64,000 nt of DNA from assembly GCA_905221605.1 (NCBI GenBank), contig CAJNDS010001791.1, forward strand, positions 224,501-288,500. Direction: 5' to 3'. The stretch's first letter is position 1; each line of letters opens with the position of its first letter. The stretch comes from Symbiodinium natans (lineage: Eukaryota > Sar > Dinophyceae > Suessiales > Symbiodiniaceae). A model generated the notes under the pieces. It was given only the letters and a program-made list of their open reading frames with translations, searched no databases and was not told where the DNA came from. The position numbers were made by a program, and so were the translations under genes. Positions 34,445 through 46,152 of the stretch are shown here, piece after piece.

Positions 34445-34564
34445 GTGCCCACAGTTCGGTACCACACGCTGCGCCCTGGCATGCAACAGGGTTTCGTCGT
34501 TGACGTGCCAGCACTGGACCCGGGGACTATCGCATTATCTCCATCTTGGGATCTCGTTGCCGAG
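34445..34564 (+). CDS. Exon of an unrecognised gene
   Basis: Framed by CTCGGAG and a GA donor (GAG|GAATCG), it reads VPTVRYHTLRPGMQQGFVVD then VPALDPGTIALSPSWDLV. This is a convincing coding segment of 40 codons, but I do not recognise the family. Confidence 0.45.
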
Positions 34565-35322
34565 GAATCGAATCCCTTTTGCCAAAGGGATGGGCTCCTC
34601 CTCGGCAGCCTCGCGCCCAAGAACGTGCATCTTTATTTGACAAAAAGCCCGAAGTTGATGACAGAGGCGTAGGGGCCAGATTGACGATATGTGCCACCTA
34701 GGGCAGCCCAGAGCCGTGGGACCTAGCAGACAGCGCATGAGCTACAAAGGGGCGTGAAAGGGCATCTACGTCTCTCCGTCATCCTGTTCCCTTCCGTTTG
34801 CTTGGCCGATGCAAAAAAGTCAAGCAAGGACTTGGAAAAGATATGAAAAGATCTTATGGGAGCATGTTCGCCCATAGAGCCAACTTTGTGCCATGGCTCC
34901 GCCAGACACGGCACTTTCGTGTGCCGCGAATCCCCAAGGATTGCAGACATTGCGGTGCCTGGAGCATGCCTGCATGTGTTTTCTTAGAGTTGGGTCCTCA
35001 GGGCTCATAAGGGACGGCGTCGTACATCATCATGGCCCATCGCACTGACAGCGCAGGAGCCCTTTGTCGGCCCTGCAACGAGCCCTGCGAGCCTCTCACA
35101 GCGCGGGCATTTGGAGGCCGAGGTGTCGTCACGAGGCAGCATCGGTTTGGTCGGGGAGGTTGGGGAGAGAGCGGGTTGGGGGGAGTGATAACGCTCAGAT
35201 TCAAGTACCGCCCAATGTGTTCGACCAAGGTACCGCCAAGATTGGCAGATCCTCTTCTTAGGGGAAGCCAATTTCAGCTTCGCGTCTGCCGTGGCTTGCA
35301 CGCGCTTCGCAACATTGCAGTG

Positions 35323-35431
35323 GCTCTGCGCTTTTCGCCCCCGCGCAGCTTTCTTGTCAAGGACTTATAAGGACTTGGCTCTGCGTTTTTCGCCCCCGCG
35401 CAGCTTTCTTGTCAAGGACTTATAAGGACTT
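35323..35431. repeat. Direct duplication of a unit of about 53 bases
   Basis: GGCTCTGCGCTTTTCGCCC through CTTATAAGGACTT occurs twice in tandem with one or two differences, so it is a recent local duplication. Confidence 0.9.
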
Positions 35432-36336
35432 CATGAGGCCCTCACCCGGTTGTTCTCTTCAGCGATGCTGTTTCCTTAAGTTCAGGGCGCAGGAATGATG
35501 CAAACAATTGATAGAATGCAGCTTTTATAACTGGTGCCGAATTTACACAACTCAAGGTGAGAGTGGGCTCGTGTTCGATGCCCCATCGAGTGAGGTTTGC
35601 AAATGCTTTGATGACTGCAGCGGGATCACAGCGACATCCTTTGAGTCCGAAGCCGAGGTTCTTCAGAGGCGCGTTTCTGAAGGGGCAGGGTGTGTGCGGC
35701 TAAATGTCCATGCGTTGCAGGAAGTGTTGGGACGACACAGGCATGAGAGAAGTGCTCAGCAAACGAAGGCTTCAAAAGTTGAAACATTAGACAAAAGCAG
35801 CTAAATGGATTTGCACATCCCGCACTGATACAAGAGGCACAAGGAGGATTCAGGAGGCAGGGTCTGAAGTGTATGCCTGTGGTGTGGGCGCGGGCTGGGC
35901 AGAAAGGGCAGCAGTCGAGTCCCTTGTGTAAAAAGGGTCTGAAGTGTCAACCAGGGGGTGCAGTTGCCGGAGGTTTGGGCCGGCTGCGGCGAGGAGACTC
36001 CGCAGCTCGTCGGCACGCAGTTGCTTCTGTGCAGGGATGTTCAGAAATTTTCATATATGTTCATGCCGTGTGCGAGTGTGAGCATCGGAACCCTAAGCAT
36101 CCCCTAATCCGTTTAATAAGCCCTAAACCAAGTACATTTGAAGCACCGATACGACCTTTTCCCAGTGCCCTGCAACCGCGAGCGTTTTGGCACAGGCTTT
36201 TTGGACTCGCGCTTCGGAGCGGCCCGAGACTGAGATTCGGGCTTCGTAGCGAGGTCTCGGAACACAAAACAGAATACAGAACATATCGACATTGTTTAGT
36301 GCAATCTGTACATGCGTGAGTATAAGTATTAATATA

Positions 36337-36431
36337 TATATATATGAGTACACTGATGCTTTATGTGGTTTGTGTGTTATAGCGATCTGCGTTTTCCGAT
36401 TCGGCCCTGCCCACGTATATATATATATATA
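36337..36431. repeat. (TA)n microsatellites
   Basis: Two TA tracts (about 36,331-36,346 and 36,415-36,432), separated by 70 bases of unique sequence. Confidence 0.8.
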
Positions 36432-36809
36432 CATATGTATATGTACACACTGTTGGACATTTGGCTTGTAGAAATGCCTTAGAATGCCATATTTATGAAT
36501 GCCTCCAGCTTTCAACAGTCTTGGCATATCATTTATCGTAGACGGTTGTGACGATGTGTGTGGGGAACCAGTGGACAGTCGACTCTATGAACAACACGCT
36601 AAGTCACCGAGAAATGTAAAGGTCATGAATGCAGATGGATCTATTTAGTGTGAGAACAACAGCCTAAACGAGAAGAAACTACTTCATGATCGTGAGAGTT
36701 TTGGGCGCCCAATGCCTGTTAGCTCGGCTCAGGTTTACCATTCGGTCGCCGCGGCTGATCTTCGCCGCTTGATTTTTTGCGGGCTCGGCGCATGTTCGCA
36801 AAGTGGGAA

Positions 36810-37355
36810 GTCACACACACACACACACACACACACACCCACCCCCACCCCCACCCCCACCCCCACCCCCACCCCCACCCACACCACACACCCACACCCA
36901 CACACCCACACCCACACCCACACCCACACCCACACCCACACCCACACCCACACCCACACCCACACCCACACCCACACCCACACCCACACCCACACCCACA
37001 CCCACACCCACACCCACACCCACACCCACACCCACACCCACACCCACACCCACACCCACACACCCACACCCACACCCACACCCCCACACCCACACCCACA
37101 CCCACACACCCACACCCACACACCCCACACCACCCACCCACACCCACACCCACACCCACACCCACACCCACACCCACACCCACACACACACACACCCACA
37201 CCCACACCCACACCCACACCCACACCCACACCCACCACACCACACCACACCCACACCCACACCCACACCCACACCCACACCCACACCCACACCCACACCC
37301 ACACCCACACCCACACCCACACCCACACCCACACCCACACCCACACCCACACCCA

Positions 37356-37395
<40 letters not shown>
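36810..37395. repeat. Very long CA / CCCACA satellite
   Basis: About 585 bases of CA dinucleotides and CCCACA hexamers with a few CCCCCA and ACCACAC variants. All six frames stay open (His/Thr, His/Pro, Cys/Val, Gly/Val dipeptides), but these products are compositional artefacts. Confidence 0.98.
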
Positions 37396-37397
<2 letters not shown>

Positions 37398-37417
37398 GAG
37401 AGGCGATCCCTCCCAGA

Positions 37418-37570
37418 ATGCGCAAGACCTCAATGGTCCCAGCAGGGAAAAAAGGCCAGGAGCTGCCCATCAAAGGGGCGTCCACAAAAGCATCTGGAGC
37501 TTCGCCACTGCAGATGCAACAGCTTGAAAACTTGGTGCAGGACGTCAACATTGTCAGAAAAGTCTTAAAG
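37418..37570 (+). CDS. Exon, possibly the first, of an unrecognised gene
   Basis: It starts with an ATG at 37,418, just after the satellite, and runs to a GTACCC donor after 37,570. It reads MRKTSMVPAGKKGQELPIKG and later QQLENLVQDVNIVRKVLK. The Lys-rich start and helical end look like real protein. Further candidate exon text lies at 38,030-38,100 (ASEVAQASKIGTHAAQMRRL) and at about 38,442-38,520 (PPALLKPGDSFEPL), but their joining is not proven. The family is not recognised. Confidence 0.5.
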
Positions 37571-39009
37571 GTACCCCTAGACCCGATGAATCCGGCGTAT
37601 TCGCATTGACACGTATTCGCATCGGGCTTCCTGAGGTGACCGCTTTCGTGCAACCTCCTTCGATTGCGCTGCTTGTCACGGTATTTGTTGGGGGGGGGGG
37701 GGGTGGGGGGCTTTCGAACAGTTCATGTTTGGTCTGCCCCGGCACAGTGTAGTAGACATGGAGGGCACGCTAGAGGCCCGGAATGCAGCCCACAGGCTTG
37801 GGAGATTTTTTGGGTGAGTTTCTTACCGTCATCGGAATACTTGTCCCCGAAGCCTCATGGAGCCACAGTCATGCGCCACCGTATCAGTCTGCCGTGGCCC
37901 GGGCTTCCACCGAAAAATACGCAGCAACCTAGGCATCTTGCGACTAAAGTGTCTCAGCAATGTGCAATGTGACACGCTTAAAGGCTTGGCTATCCGAGGT
38001 GGTTTTCAACTTTCCGCTGGCCCTGGCACCAGCCAGTGAGGTGGCTCAGGCATCCAAGATCGGCACACACGCCGCGCAGATGCGGCGCCTGTACCAGGAA
38101 TCTTTACCGCGCTGCTCGGGGGAAGTGGAGTGTAGAGTGTACGAGACCCCATGGCAAACCCTTGCGCGTGAAGGGGGTCGGCTTTTCGCAGAGAGTCCAC
38201 ATGGAGTCTCCTAAGAGGCTGCAATTCTTGGGGGGGGGGGGGGGGGACATGTGTTTTGGGTTATGAACCATACATATATTATGTATACGTTTATGCAGAA
38301 TATATATATATATATAGACGAAAAAAATGCATGATGCCCCCCTCCCCCGCCCTCCCCCCAAAAACAGAGCGAGTCTCAACTTGGGGAGTTTGGGAGTTCC
38401 AAAAGCTGCAAAAGTTTGCTTGAGTTTGCTGCCCCTCCCAGGAACCTCTCCACCTTGCTCGGCGACTTCTTCAGCGGCGCCTCCCGCACTTCTGAAGCCA
38501 GGCGATTCTTTTGAGCCCTTGGGCCATGCTGTGTGCTTCAGTTGTCAGTGCTTTGCGACGTGCTTTTTCGTGTGCCACAAGTGCTTGACGAACTCCGGTT
38601 ATAGATGCCATGTAGCGCGTGGGATGCCGCTGTTTCCTCTTTTTTTTCGTCTCTCCTCTTGCTCCGGGCGCTTGCGAAGTCCAAGGCGGAGGAGGCTCCC
38701 TGCGCGCTTGACGGCCAGCGCCTCTGACCGTAATGGACATGCGGGCTCATGTCGGCGAGATGCGGTGTGAGCTCGTCCGTGATGGCTTGGCTCTATGGGT
38801 GTGCCGATGCCCGCCAGCTGTCATGGCTCATATGGCGTGCTGTGTTAGCTCCTGGTTCTTCCTAGCCCGGTCCGATTCATAAGGCCCTCTCCTAGGGATC
38901 TCTCAAGAGTTGAGGTGAAAAGACCGGGGGGGGGGCCCTGAATGGCCCTTGTCCATTGACATTCGTGTAAAACTTTGTAAACATGGACAAAGCTGTTCCG
39001 TTGTTGTGA

Positions 39010-40362
39010 ATGTCGGTCCGCGTGACCGTCGGCCTGCTGAGCGGCCGGAGCGCTTGCCTGAAGTGGACAGGGACTCCAGCATCTCGGAGCTGAAGCGCCG
39101 CGCCGGGCGCGAGCTGGGCGTGGCCTCTCTGCGCTGGTCGGCGAGCTTGGTGAGCTTCCTGCTGGGTCCACCCTTCGGGACGCGAAGTACGGGACGGGGA
39201 CGTGCTGACGGCCTGTGCGCGGCGGCTCCAGCGTCAAGTGCCGGGCCTTGCGTTTGCTTTGCTGCGAGCCGATGGTCATGTGCTGACCTGGGGCGATGTA
39301 GCTTGTGGTGGGGGACACAGGCCACGTCACCGATCAATTGCAGGATGTAGAGCAGGTGCAAGCCACCCTTGTGTTCTTTTGCTGCTTTGCGCGCGGATGG
39401 GTCTGTAGTGACGTGGGGTCACAGGAACTACGGCGGCGACAGCGACGTTGTGAAAGCGAGGCTCCAGGATGTGCGCCAGATCTTGCCCTCCATGAATGCC
39501 TTCGCCGCGCTGCTGGGCTCCGGCTCCGTGGTGACCTGGGGGGATGTGGAGCTTATGCGCAGCAGCAAGCGGGTAGAAGAGTCTCTGGTCGGCGTGCGGC
39601 AAATCGGGCTACTCTCTATGCCTTTGCGGCGGTGTTGGGCAACGGGTCTGTGGTGACCTGGGGTGACGCTGATCGTGGTGGTGACAGCAGCTCTGTACAC
39701 AGACAGGCTCACTGATGTAGAGCAGGTGGAAGCTACTTCCTTTGCTTTTGCTGCGGTAACGAAGCAGGGCTTTGTCGTCACCCTGGGGTGATCCAGACTA
39801 TGGTGTGAGGCGGTGGAAGGCTTGCAGGACGTGCAGGTGGTCCAGGCGCGCCTTATGCATTTGCAGCTATTCTAAGCAATGGCTCTGTGGTGACATGGGG
39901 CGATCCGGAACGTGGCGGCGACAGCAGCTCTGTAAGAGATCCAGCTTGCATCAAGTGCAGCAGATCCACAGCTCCTGCCGCGCTTTTGCAGCCCTGCGCG
40001 CAGATGGGTCTGTCGTCACCTGGGGCGACCCCTCCTACGGCGGTGACAGCCGCGATGTCCAGGATCAACTTGAGGCGGTCGTCGAGATCCACGCTGCGCA
40101 CCGGGCATTTGCAGCCTTGCGATGCGACGGCTCCGTGTGAGCTGGGCCACTGGACGATGATGACGATGATGACGATGATGGCAGGGACGGCACTGAAGCC
40201 TCTGAGCCTCTGAAGCATCTCAAGCAGCAAGGGCCGTTCCTTACCTCGAGTGCGGCACCTGCTCTCTTGCAGCCACGGCTTTGTGGCAATCTCCGAAGGG
40301 TCGGTGACGGCCTGGGGATCGCGAAACTTTGCAGATGTCGACTTGAGCATGTCAGCTTAAGT
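39010..40362 (+). pseudogene. Ubiquitin-like + RCC1-repeat protein gene broken by about ten frame changes
   Basis: ATG at 39,010 (SVRVTVGLLSGRSA), then the ubiquitin-like domain continues in another frame (EVDRDSSISELKRRAGRELG). RCC1 blades follow, each with AFAAL.ADGSVVTWGD.. GGDS: about 39,240-39,310, 39,369-39,615 (two blades), 39,605-39,700, 39,702-39,780, 39,845-39,945 and 39,945-40,139. A further blade after CTTGCAG (about 40,272) reads GFVAISEGSVTAWGS and stops at 40,360. Blade sequences are well conserved, yet the frame changes about every 100 bases. A GAT/GAC run (40,152-40,182) separates the last two blades. The blades are closer to one another than those of the 13.8-kb copy. It is a recently broken copy or an assembly with indel errors. 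Confidence 0.85.
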
Positions 40363-43300
40363 AGCAGGATGTTGCCTCATGTTGCCGCTCCCTGCTCCTG
40401 CTGCCCCAGCTGCCCCGGCTGCTCCCCATATGGACCCGTGCGTGTGAGAGCAAGCAGTCAAGCCCAGCACAAACGCGAATGGTCCGTCAGCGCATTGGGA
40501 AATTGTGAAGACGATAGCGGTTGAAAAGTAGCAGCAAACGCACGACACGATAAGTCATATCACTCGATATCCCCAATACCGCATCCCTGCCTCGCACCTG
40601 CTAAAGACTCCGATGGTGTCAACTTGGCCATAGCTTGAGGGGTTGGAGAATGGATGGAATGCGTGGTGGGGCCCCTACCCTTTTTGGTTTGTGTGCACTC
40701 TTCGTCTCTTCCTCCACTGTTTTTTGTAAATCTCCTTCTGCCGAGTTTTCTCTCAGTCAAGGCATGCGCGGCGGCAGCCTTGGCTTCCCCGGAGCCCTTG
40801 CAGCTCGTGGCCCGCCGTGACTTCGGCGAGGTCCCCCAACTCGAGAGGGCGGAGAGAAGAGATGATCGAGAAAGACAGACTTACATTACAAACAAATAAA
40901 TAATAGTATATATATATATATAATATATGGTGTGTGTATACATATCACACATACACATGTCTATATATTTATCTTAGAAGCACCCCCTAGGCCCTCAAGG
41001 GACCTCGCAAGATGCACAGCGATATCCGGACACAGGATCGGCGTGTCGGTGTTCCGCTTCGCATGCCGCCCTGCAGCCTTCGCCAAAAGTCTATCGTCCC
41101 TTGGGCTACCGCCCTGCCTCTGTGGGGAAGACGAATTCCTTTGCCGCAACTCGGGCAGCAGGAAAAGGGAGGGAACGGGGGGAGGGGGGGGGGTGAGAGG
41201 GGCGGGGGCCAGGATGCTCTGTAGAGTGGAAGCTCAGCTCTCGTGCATCTATTTCTGCCATCCCGAATGGCATGGTCCTCCTCTGAAAGCTCAAATGTCA
41301 TGTTTTGGCTGTCATGCCAGGGCTTGGTGTGTCACCCGGAGCACGGGTGATAGCACTCAAGGTACACAAAGGTCATGTCCGAGTGAGATTCGGGGGGGGG
41401 GGGGGGGGTTGCCTTGGTTTCAGGCCCCTGGAAGGTGACTCTTGCGGCTGGGACTTCGGTCATAGGTTCCATAGGTTCCGGAAGCAACAGCCGCAACGAA
41501 ACCCAAACACAGTCGAGGTGAAAGCAGCATCGACCTGGCTCTTCGTGATGCACCTTGGATCTTCTTGGATGATTTGGGCCCAAGTTGCAGATCCGGGTTC
41601 ACGGGACACGGGATGGCGACGCAAGTCCTCCTTTCTTAAGCATGATACGTGGCTCCCCGCGTCCGTTTGCAAGCTGCCCGCTATCGCCAGTCACATTTGC
41701 AACTATGAATTTGCCAAATCAGTCCATGTGAATGTTCCAGACGGCCTCATGACCCCATACCCGCTAGTACCACAGCCATGTGCAAGCCAACGTGCTGCCA
41801 CCCACCCATTCTTGCAGGCCCGGTGGCCCTCCGCAGAGCGCGGCGGACGGCGCAAGAAAAAGTTCCGGATCCATGGGAGGGTGTTTCTTGGGTTGTAAAA
41901 CCCCAGGTACAGGAGTCAAAGATGGTTGCAAGTTAATTTGCAAGGGGGAACGTCAGGAATTTGTAAGCAGGGCCGTGGTTGTTGTGGTTCCTTCGTTTGT
42001 CCCCCGCCCTCGGTCTGGGGATGTTGTCCTTGGAGTACCCACTGCCCGTCGGCCCTTCTCGTCCTCTTCGCCCCTCGCTGAGGCCATTGTGTCAGGCATC
42101 CTTGCAGGACTGGCACTTGCAGGCTTCAACCTCCAGGCACCGTGCCATCTCTTTTGCGAGTCTTCCTCACGCCACTGGTGAGCCCCTGAAAGCCATCGAG
42201 CCCCGAAACTCGGCCCGGATGGAGCCAAGAGTTGTTGAGACCATGGCCGTTCTCTGCCCATCCCCTGAATTTTTGATCCAACATGATCCAACACTTGACA
42301 CAATTCAAGAAGTCGTCATCTGCACGTTCTGTTCCAGCGGATGCCCGGCTCAAGCCCGGGGCATCCACCGAACCGGAAGGCCGCGGACCCCCAATGAACC
42401 CCCCCCCCCCGCATGAAAGGTCGAAGACGCCTCTTTTGTTCGGGAACAAGTGGCAGGCTTCTCACACGGCGCACAGAATACTCCCCCCAGTATAAGTGAG
42501 AGACAAGACTTTCTTCAACCCGACCCTGCAGAGCCACTTCATACACTCCCCAAATTTGCTGCCAAGTGCGGGGCAATGTCTCGCTTGCTTTGGGCGCTGT
42601 CTGGCCTGGTGGGATTCGCGCAGCTGCAGCTGGCAGGCGAGTGCTCGCAAGTCTCTTCCGTTGCATGTCGTGGTTTCAGGACACGTGTGTTACAGTCCTC
42701 GGATGTATTGCTGGGCTCGCGGGCCGTAAGGTGCAGCATCGGAGCTGCGAAGGGTTTCTGTGATGCCGCGAACACTGCAAGCTGCAAGCGGTCGGAAGCC
42801 AGGCATCCCAGCAGGCTTTTTTGGAGATCAACGCAATGATGAACATACACAAATCTCAAACTTCACACTGCCGCACAATGATGTTCCACTTGACCACGAG
42901 CTACTTGGCGGAAAGGGTTCGAGCACGTCCTTAAGGCCTTGTTTCTGTGCCGCGAGGTGCGCAGGCAGAGCTCGATGTGGATTTGGAGAGCTGCTTCCTT
43001 CAAACGGAAAGGCACGCGAGAAGGGAGGGGGGGGGGGGCGGGTACGCATGGGTACACCGTCCGCGCGTTTTCTGTAGCTCATGGTATGTGGCACTCGAGG
43101 TCCAAGAATGGCCTGGTCTGTACGGCTCAGGGAATTCTGACTTCTGTCTGCTTCCGGGTGCAATCGCCGCGCTTAACTACTATGGCAAAACCCGGAGTGT
43201 GCAGCAGGCTGGTCTCCGTGCGCCAGGATAACAAGACGGCTCTGCTCAGGCACGGACATCTGCGCGGCCCATCTCTGGCCGAAGATAGCCCTTGCAGCCC

Positions 43301-43690
43301 CACCAACGGCCCGGAAACAGGTCCTCAGCATCCCGAAGCAGCGCCCAAGAACATGTTATCAAGCAGCAAGAGTCAGAGCAAGAGTCAGCTGCAGAGTCAT
43401 GGGTCAGAGTTCAGCTGCCAGCCCGCCCGACGTCTTGAAGTATGCGGCCCCGCGGGACAACCTCCGGCAGGCCTCGGGATCGGAGGGTTTTCTATTTTCT
43501 ACACTGGGCGACCAGTCCTATCAAAGCCTGCCGTTGCATCCACGCCCCTTTCGTAAGAATGATGGCCTTTATGCACCCGAAGAGGAAGCGGCTGCTGCCA
43601 AAGAAATTTCTACGGCGACCATGGTTGGTATAGGCAAGGCACGGGACATGCACTGAGACAAATGCTTCTACCTACACTTAAGTGTCTTGT

Positions 43691-43730
43691 GATACCTCAT
43701 GGTGGGAACTGATACCTCATGGTGGGAACT
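43691..43730. repeat. Twenty-base tandem duplication
   Basis: GATACCTCATGGTGGGAACT occurs twice back to back. Confidence 0.95.
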
Positions 43731-44177
43731 TGTTCGGTGTACTCCGTGGACATCTAATGTTTGATGCAAACACAGAGGCACCACGCAATGTCGACTTCAC
43801 AAGTACTCCTTGTAATGCCGGTCACCCATTCACATTCACCAGAGGTTCTGGACCTCAACAACCCTGCAGGAGCCGCGTTGCTCGTGGCGATGGTAGTCCT
43901 GAACTACATGATGGGTCGCTACGATGTCCACGTCCGACCTTCTCGTTTGAATTGGGCATGTTGTGTGTGTGTGCTGCGGAGTGCAGCGGTCTCTCAGACC
44001 GATTCTTCCCTCTCTTCCAAGCTCTCTGCAGCCTCCGTCTCCCCCAGCGTATCCCAACGTCCTTTTCGAGCATGAGCCCGGTAGAATCCGTGTCCGCCAG
44101 GCTGTTTCTGCCCATATAGCGGAAGACGACAAAGCGCCTCAGACATGGCGCATGCCGCTGGGACCATCGCACTGCCT

Positions 44178-44272
44178 TTCTCTCTCTGTTCGCTCTCTCT
44201 CTCTCTCTCTTTCTCTCTCACTCTCGCTCTCTCTCTCGCTCTCTCCCTCTCTCTCTCTCTGTCTTTCACTCT
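44178..44272. repeat. (CT)n microsatellite
   Basis: Long TCTCTC tract interrupted by GCTCTC and CCTCTC units. The Ser/Leu and Arg/Glu frames across it are artefacts. Confidence 0.95.
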
Positions 44273-45385
44273 TGCCGTGTGTGTACTTTTGTCTGCGCGT
44301 GCCAACGAATACAGCCTAAGCATAGCAGGGTCGCAAGCAGAGTGTCTAAGTCTAAAAAACTCCTGCCGAGCTTCCGAACTTCGGAAGAGCGCCAACGTCC
44401 ATGCCCAAGGTTCATGGCCTTCATGATGCTTTCAATGTACTTGCCCCTTTGCCAGCAGAATCAGCGCCAAGAAGCCTAGAAGTATAGGGCTCTGAGATCT
44501 GGGGCCGAAGATGCCATCGCCCCTTAGGTTGAATTATGCAGACAGATATAACATCTCGGCTGGGCACTCAGCTTATGCGGTGTGTCACGATATGTCATGC
44601 GAGAGTCCAAATCCAAACCCCCCCTCAGTATCTCCCTAAACTCCGCGCGGTGGGAGTTTAACTCCACAGGGTGGTGTAGTCAATTACCGCCTCTCTTGAG
44701 GCTCGGCCAACACAGCGTGAGGGAGAGAGAAAGAGAGGCACCCCTCCGCGCGTCCGAGCACCACGGACCACCCAGCGCGAGCCCCCGCACTGGCGTCACT
44801 GGGGGCGGGGCTCTCCCCTCAGGCCGCGAAGCAAAGAGAGAGGGCCCGGCTTAAGCGAGCAGAAGCTTCTTTGAAGGAAGGAGCCCCTGAGTTTTTCTAC
44901 GCTCCACAACAGCTATTTGGAAAAAAGAAAGTGGCTGCCAGGAACTTGTCCCCAAAGTTCCCTGCATTGAGGTGGCCATCCTGGAGCTGGCCGAAGAGAG
45001 GGGGTACTCCAAAACAATGCCTCCCGGAGCAAGAGTCGTAGAAGTGTCATCACACATGCGATGGGCCCATGCTCGAATAGTTTCTAATAAGTTGGCATGA
45101 TTGTAGGTGCTGTCATCGTCATGCTTCTTTGCCGGGTTTAGGAGCAAGAGCCTGAGTCGTTGCATCTTCGTTTTAATCTTGTGCTCACCACAACTGATTT
45201 GGATCGGTTCTCGAAGGCCTCGCAGTCAAGAGTGATGCCTCGTATCAAAAAGCCAAGCCAGTAGCACAAGATCTTGGGAAGTTGCGACAAGTTGCGACAT
45301 GTTGCGGCTGCGCTCCAGGCAAGGCTTTATCCAAAGCGCAGCAGCTCAGCCGCAAAAAGTCCTGCAAGTGGAATCATGACTAGAT

Positions 45386-45655
45386 GTGCCCTCCGTTGGT
45401 GCCATCTTCTGGGCTGGACATGGGCTGCATGTGTGCAGTACAGATGTTGGGGAACTTCCTGAGGTGTATCTGGGCCTTCTACCATCAGGAGTCTCTTGTC
45501 AGCACAATGTCGGAGGAGGTGTTCAAGACCACATCTTGCACAGTTCAGCCATTATGGCCAGATGTTGCCGAAGATGGAGCATTGTTGCTGGGGACCTAAC
45601 GAGCCTACCTAGCCCTTGCCCCCACGCAGACAGTCTACATGAGGTCAAGGCATGA
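45386..45655 (+). CDS. Coding-like open frame, unrecognised
   Basis: One frame reads VGAIFWAGHGLHVCSTDVGE then LPEVYLGLLPSGVSC and QDHILHSSAIMARCC, mixed and protein-like over about 70 codons. Another + frame is also open. Exon borders were not assigned. No family is recognised. Confidence 0.35.
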   Translation: MPSVGAIFWAGHGLHVCSTDVGELPEVYLGLLPSGVSCQHNVGGGVQDHILHSSAIMARCCRRWSIVAGDLTSLPSPCPHADSLHEVKA

Positions 45656-46152
45656 TTAGAAGTTCATGCAGCTTGATCCGTTTGTTCTTTTCAGAAAGTC
45701 TTCTCAGTCACTCGAACCTTGGTGTGACTGGCCCACTGCCCTTGAGAGCCCGCATGCGCCGAGCTCTGCGTTGGCCACTTCGCCTCTCCCAACGTCTGCG
45801 GCGCGTACTGGACGCCGCAGGGCAGCAGAGTTCTGGTTCCTTGCTGCGGGTGTTGCTGTTTGACGGGGCCAGCTTCTCGGAAGTCTGTATTATAAGTTCC
45901 TGTACCCGCAAAGGAATTGCAAAGAGAGAGCCAAAGAGGGCCAGAACCCCGCTGTCGCTGCCTTTCTCCAAGGTTGCTGTTGGGATGTACCTTCTGGTCT
46001 CTGTGCACGATCCTGACCCCGTCCCTCAGCAGCTTTGGAATCGGCTTCTCATGGCTCCGGTTGGCGATGATAAGGGGAATCCACGGAAGTCTTCCTTCTG
46101 TCTTTTGTTCTTGCCAAGTCCAGCAAATCGTGGAGCTGAAGCTATGCCATGA
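45652..46152 (+). CDS. Open frame of 166 codons, unrecognised
   Basis: Uninterrupted frame with an Arg/Leu-rich centre (RMRRALRWPLRLSQRLRRVL) and SLLRVLLFDGASFSEV. The minus strand is also open across much of it, which lowers confidence. It could precede the transporter exons at 46.7 kb. Confidence 0.3.
   Translation: MIRSSCSLIRLFFSESLLSHSNLGVTGPLPLRARMRRALRWPLRLSQRLRRVLDAAGQQSSGSLLRVLLFDGASFSEVCIISSCTRKGIAKREPKRARTPLSLPFSKVAVGMYLLVSVHDPDPVPQQLWNRLLMAPVGDDKGNPRKSSFCLLFLPSPANRGAEAMP

Larger units (their letters stand above)
40363..45385. other. No gene firmly recognised
   Basis: Scattered open frames occur without family matches. The best coding-like pieces are 41,814-41,898 after CTTGCAG (WPSAERGGRRKKKFRIHG, with a stop) and a stretch near 42,823-42,930 open in two frames. 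Poly-G tracts (41,392-41,409; 43,025-43,037), (TA)n (40,903-40,927) and (CT)n repeats are present. Confidence 0.4.

Noticed and set aside
36810-37395. Possible CRISPR-like array
   Set aside because: The repeat has no spacers and is a simple satellite; no CRISPR array is present anywhere in the window.
36719-37653. Five very long ORFs (up to 280 codons) on both strands
   Set aside because: They are translations of the CA/CCCACA satellite (His-Thr, Pro-Thr, Cys-Val, Gly-Val) and carry no protein signal.
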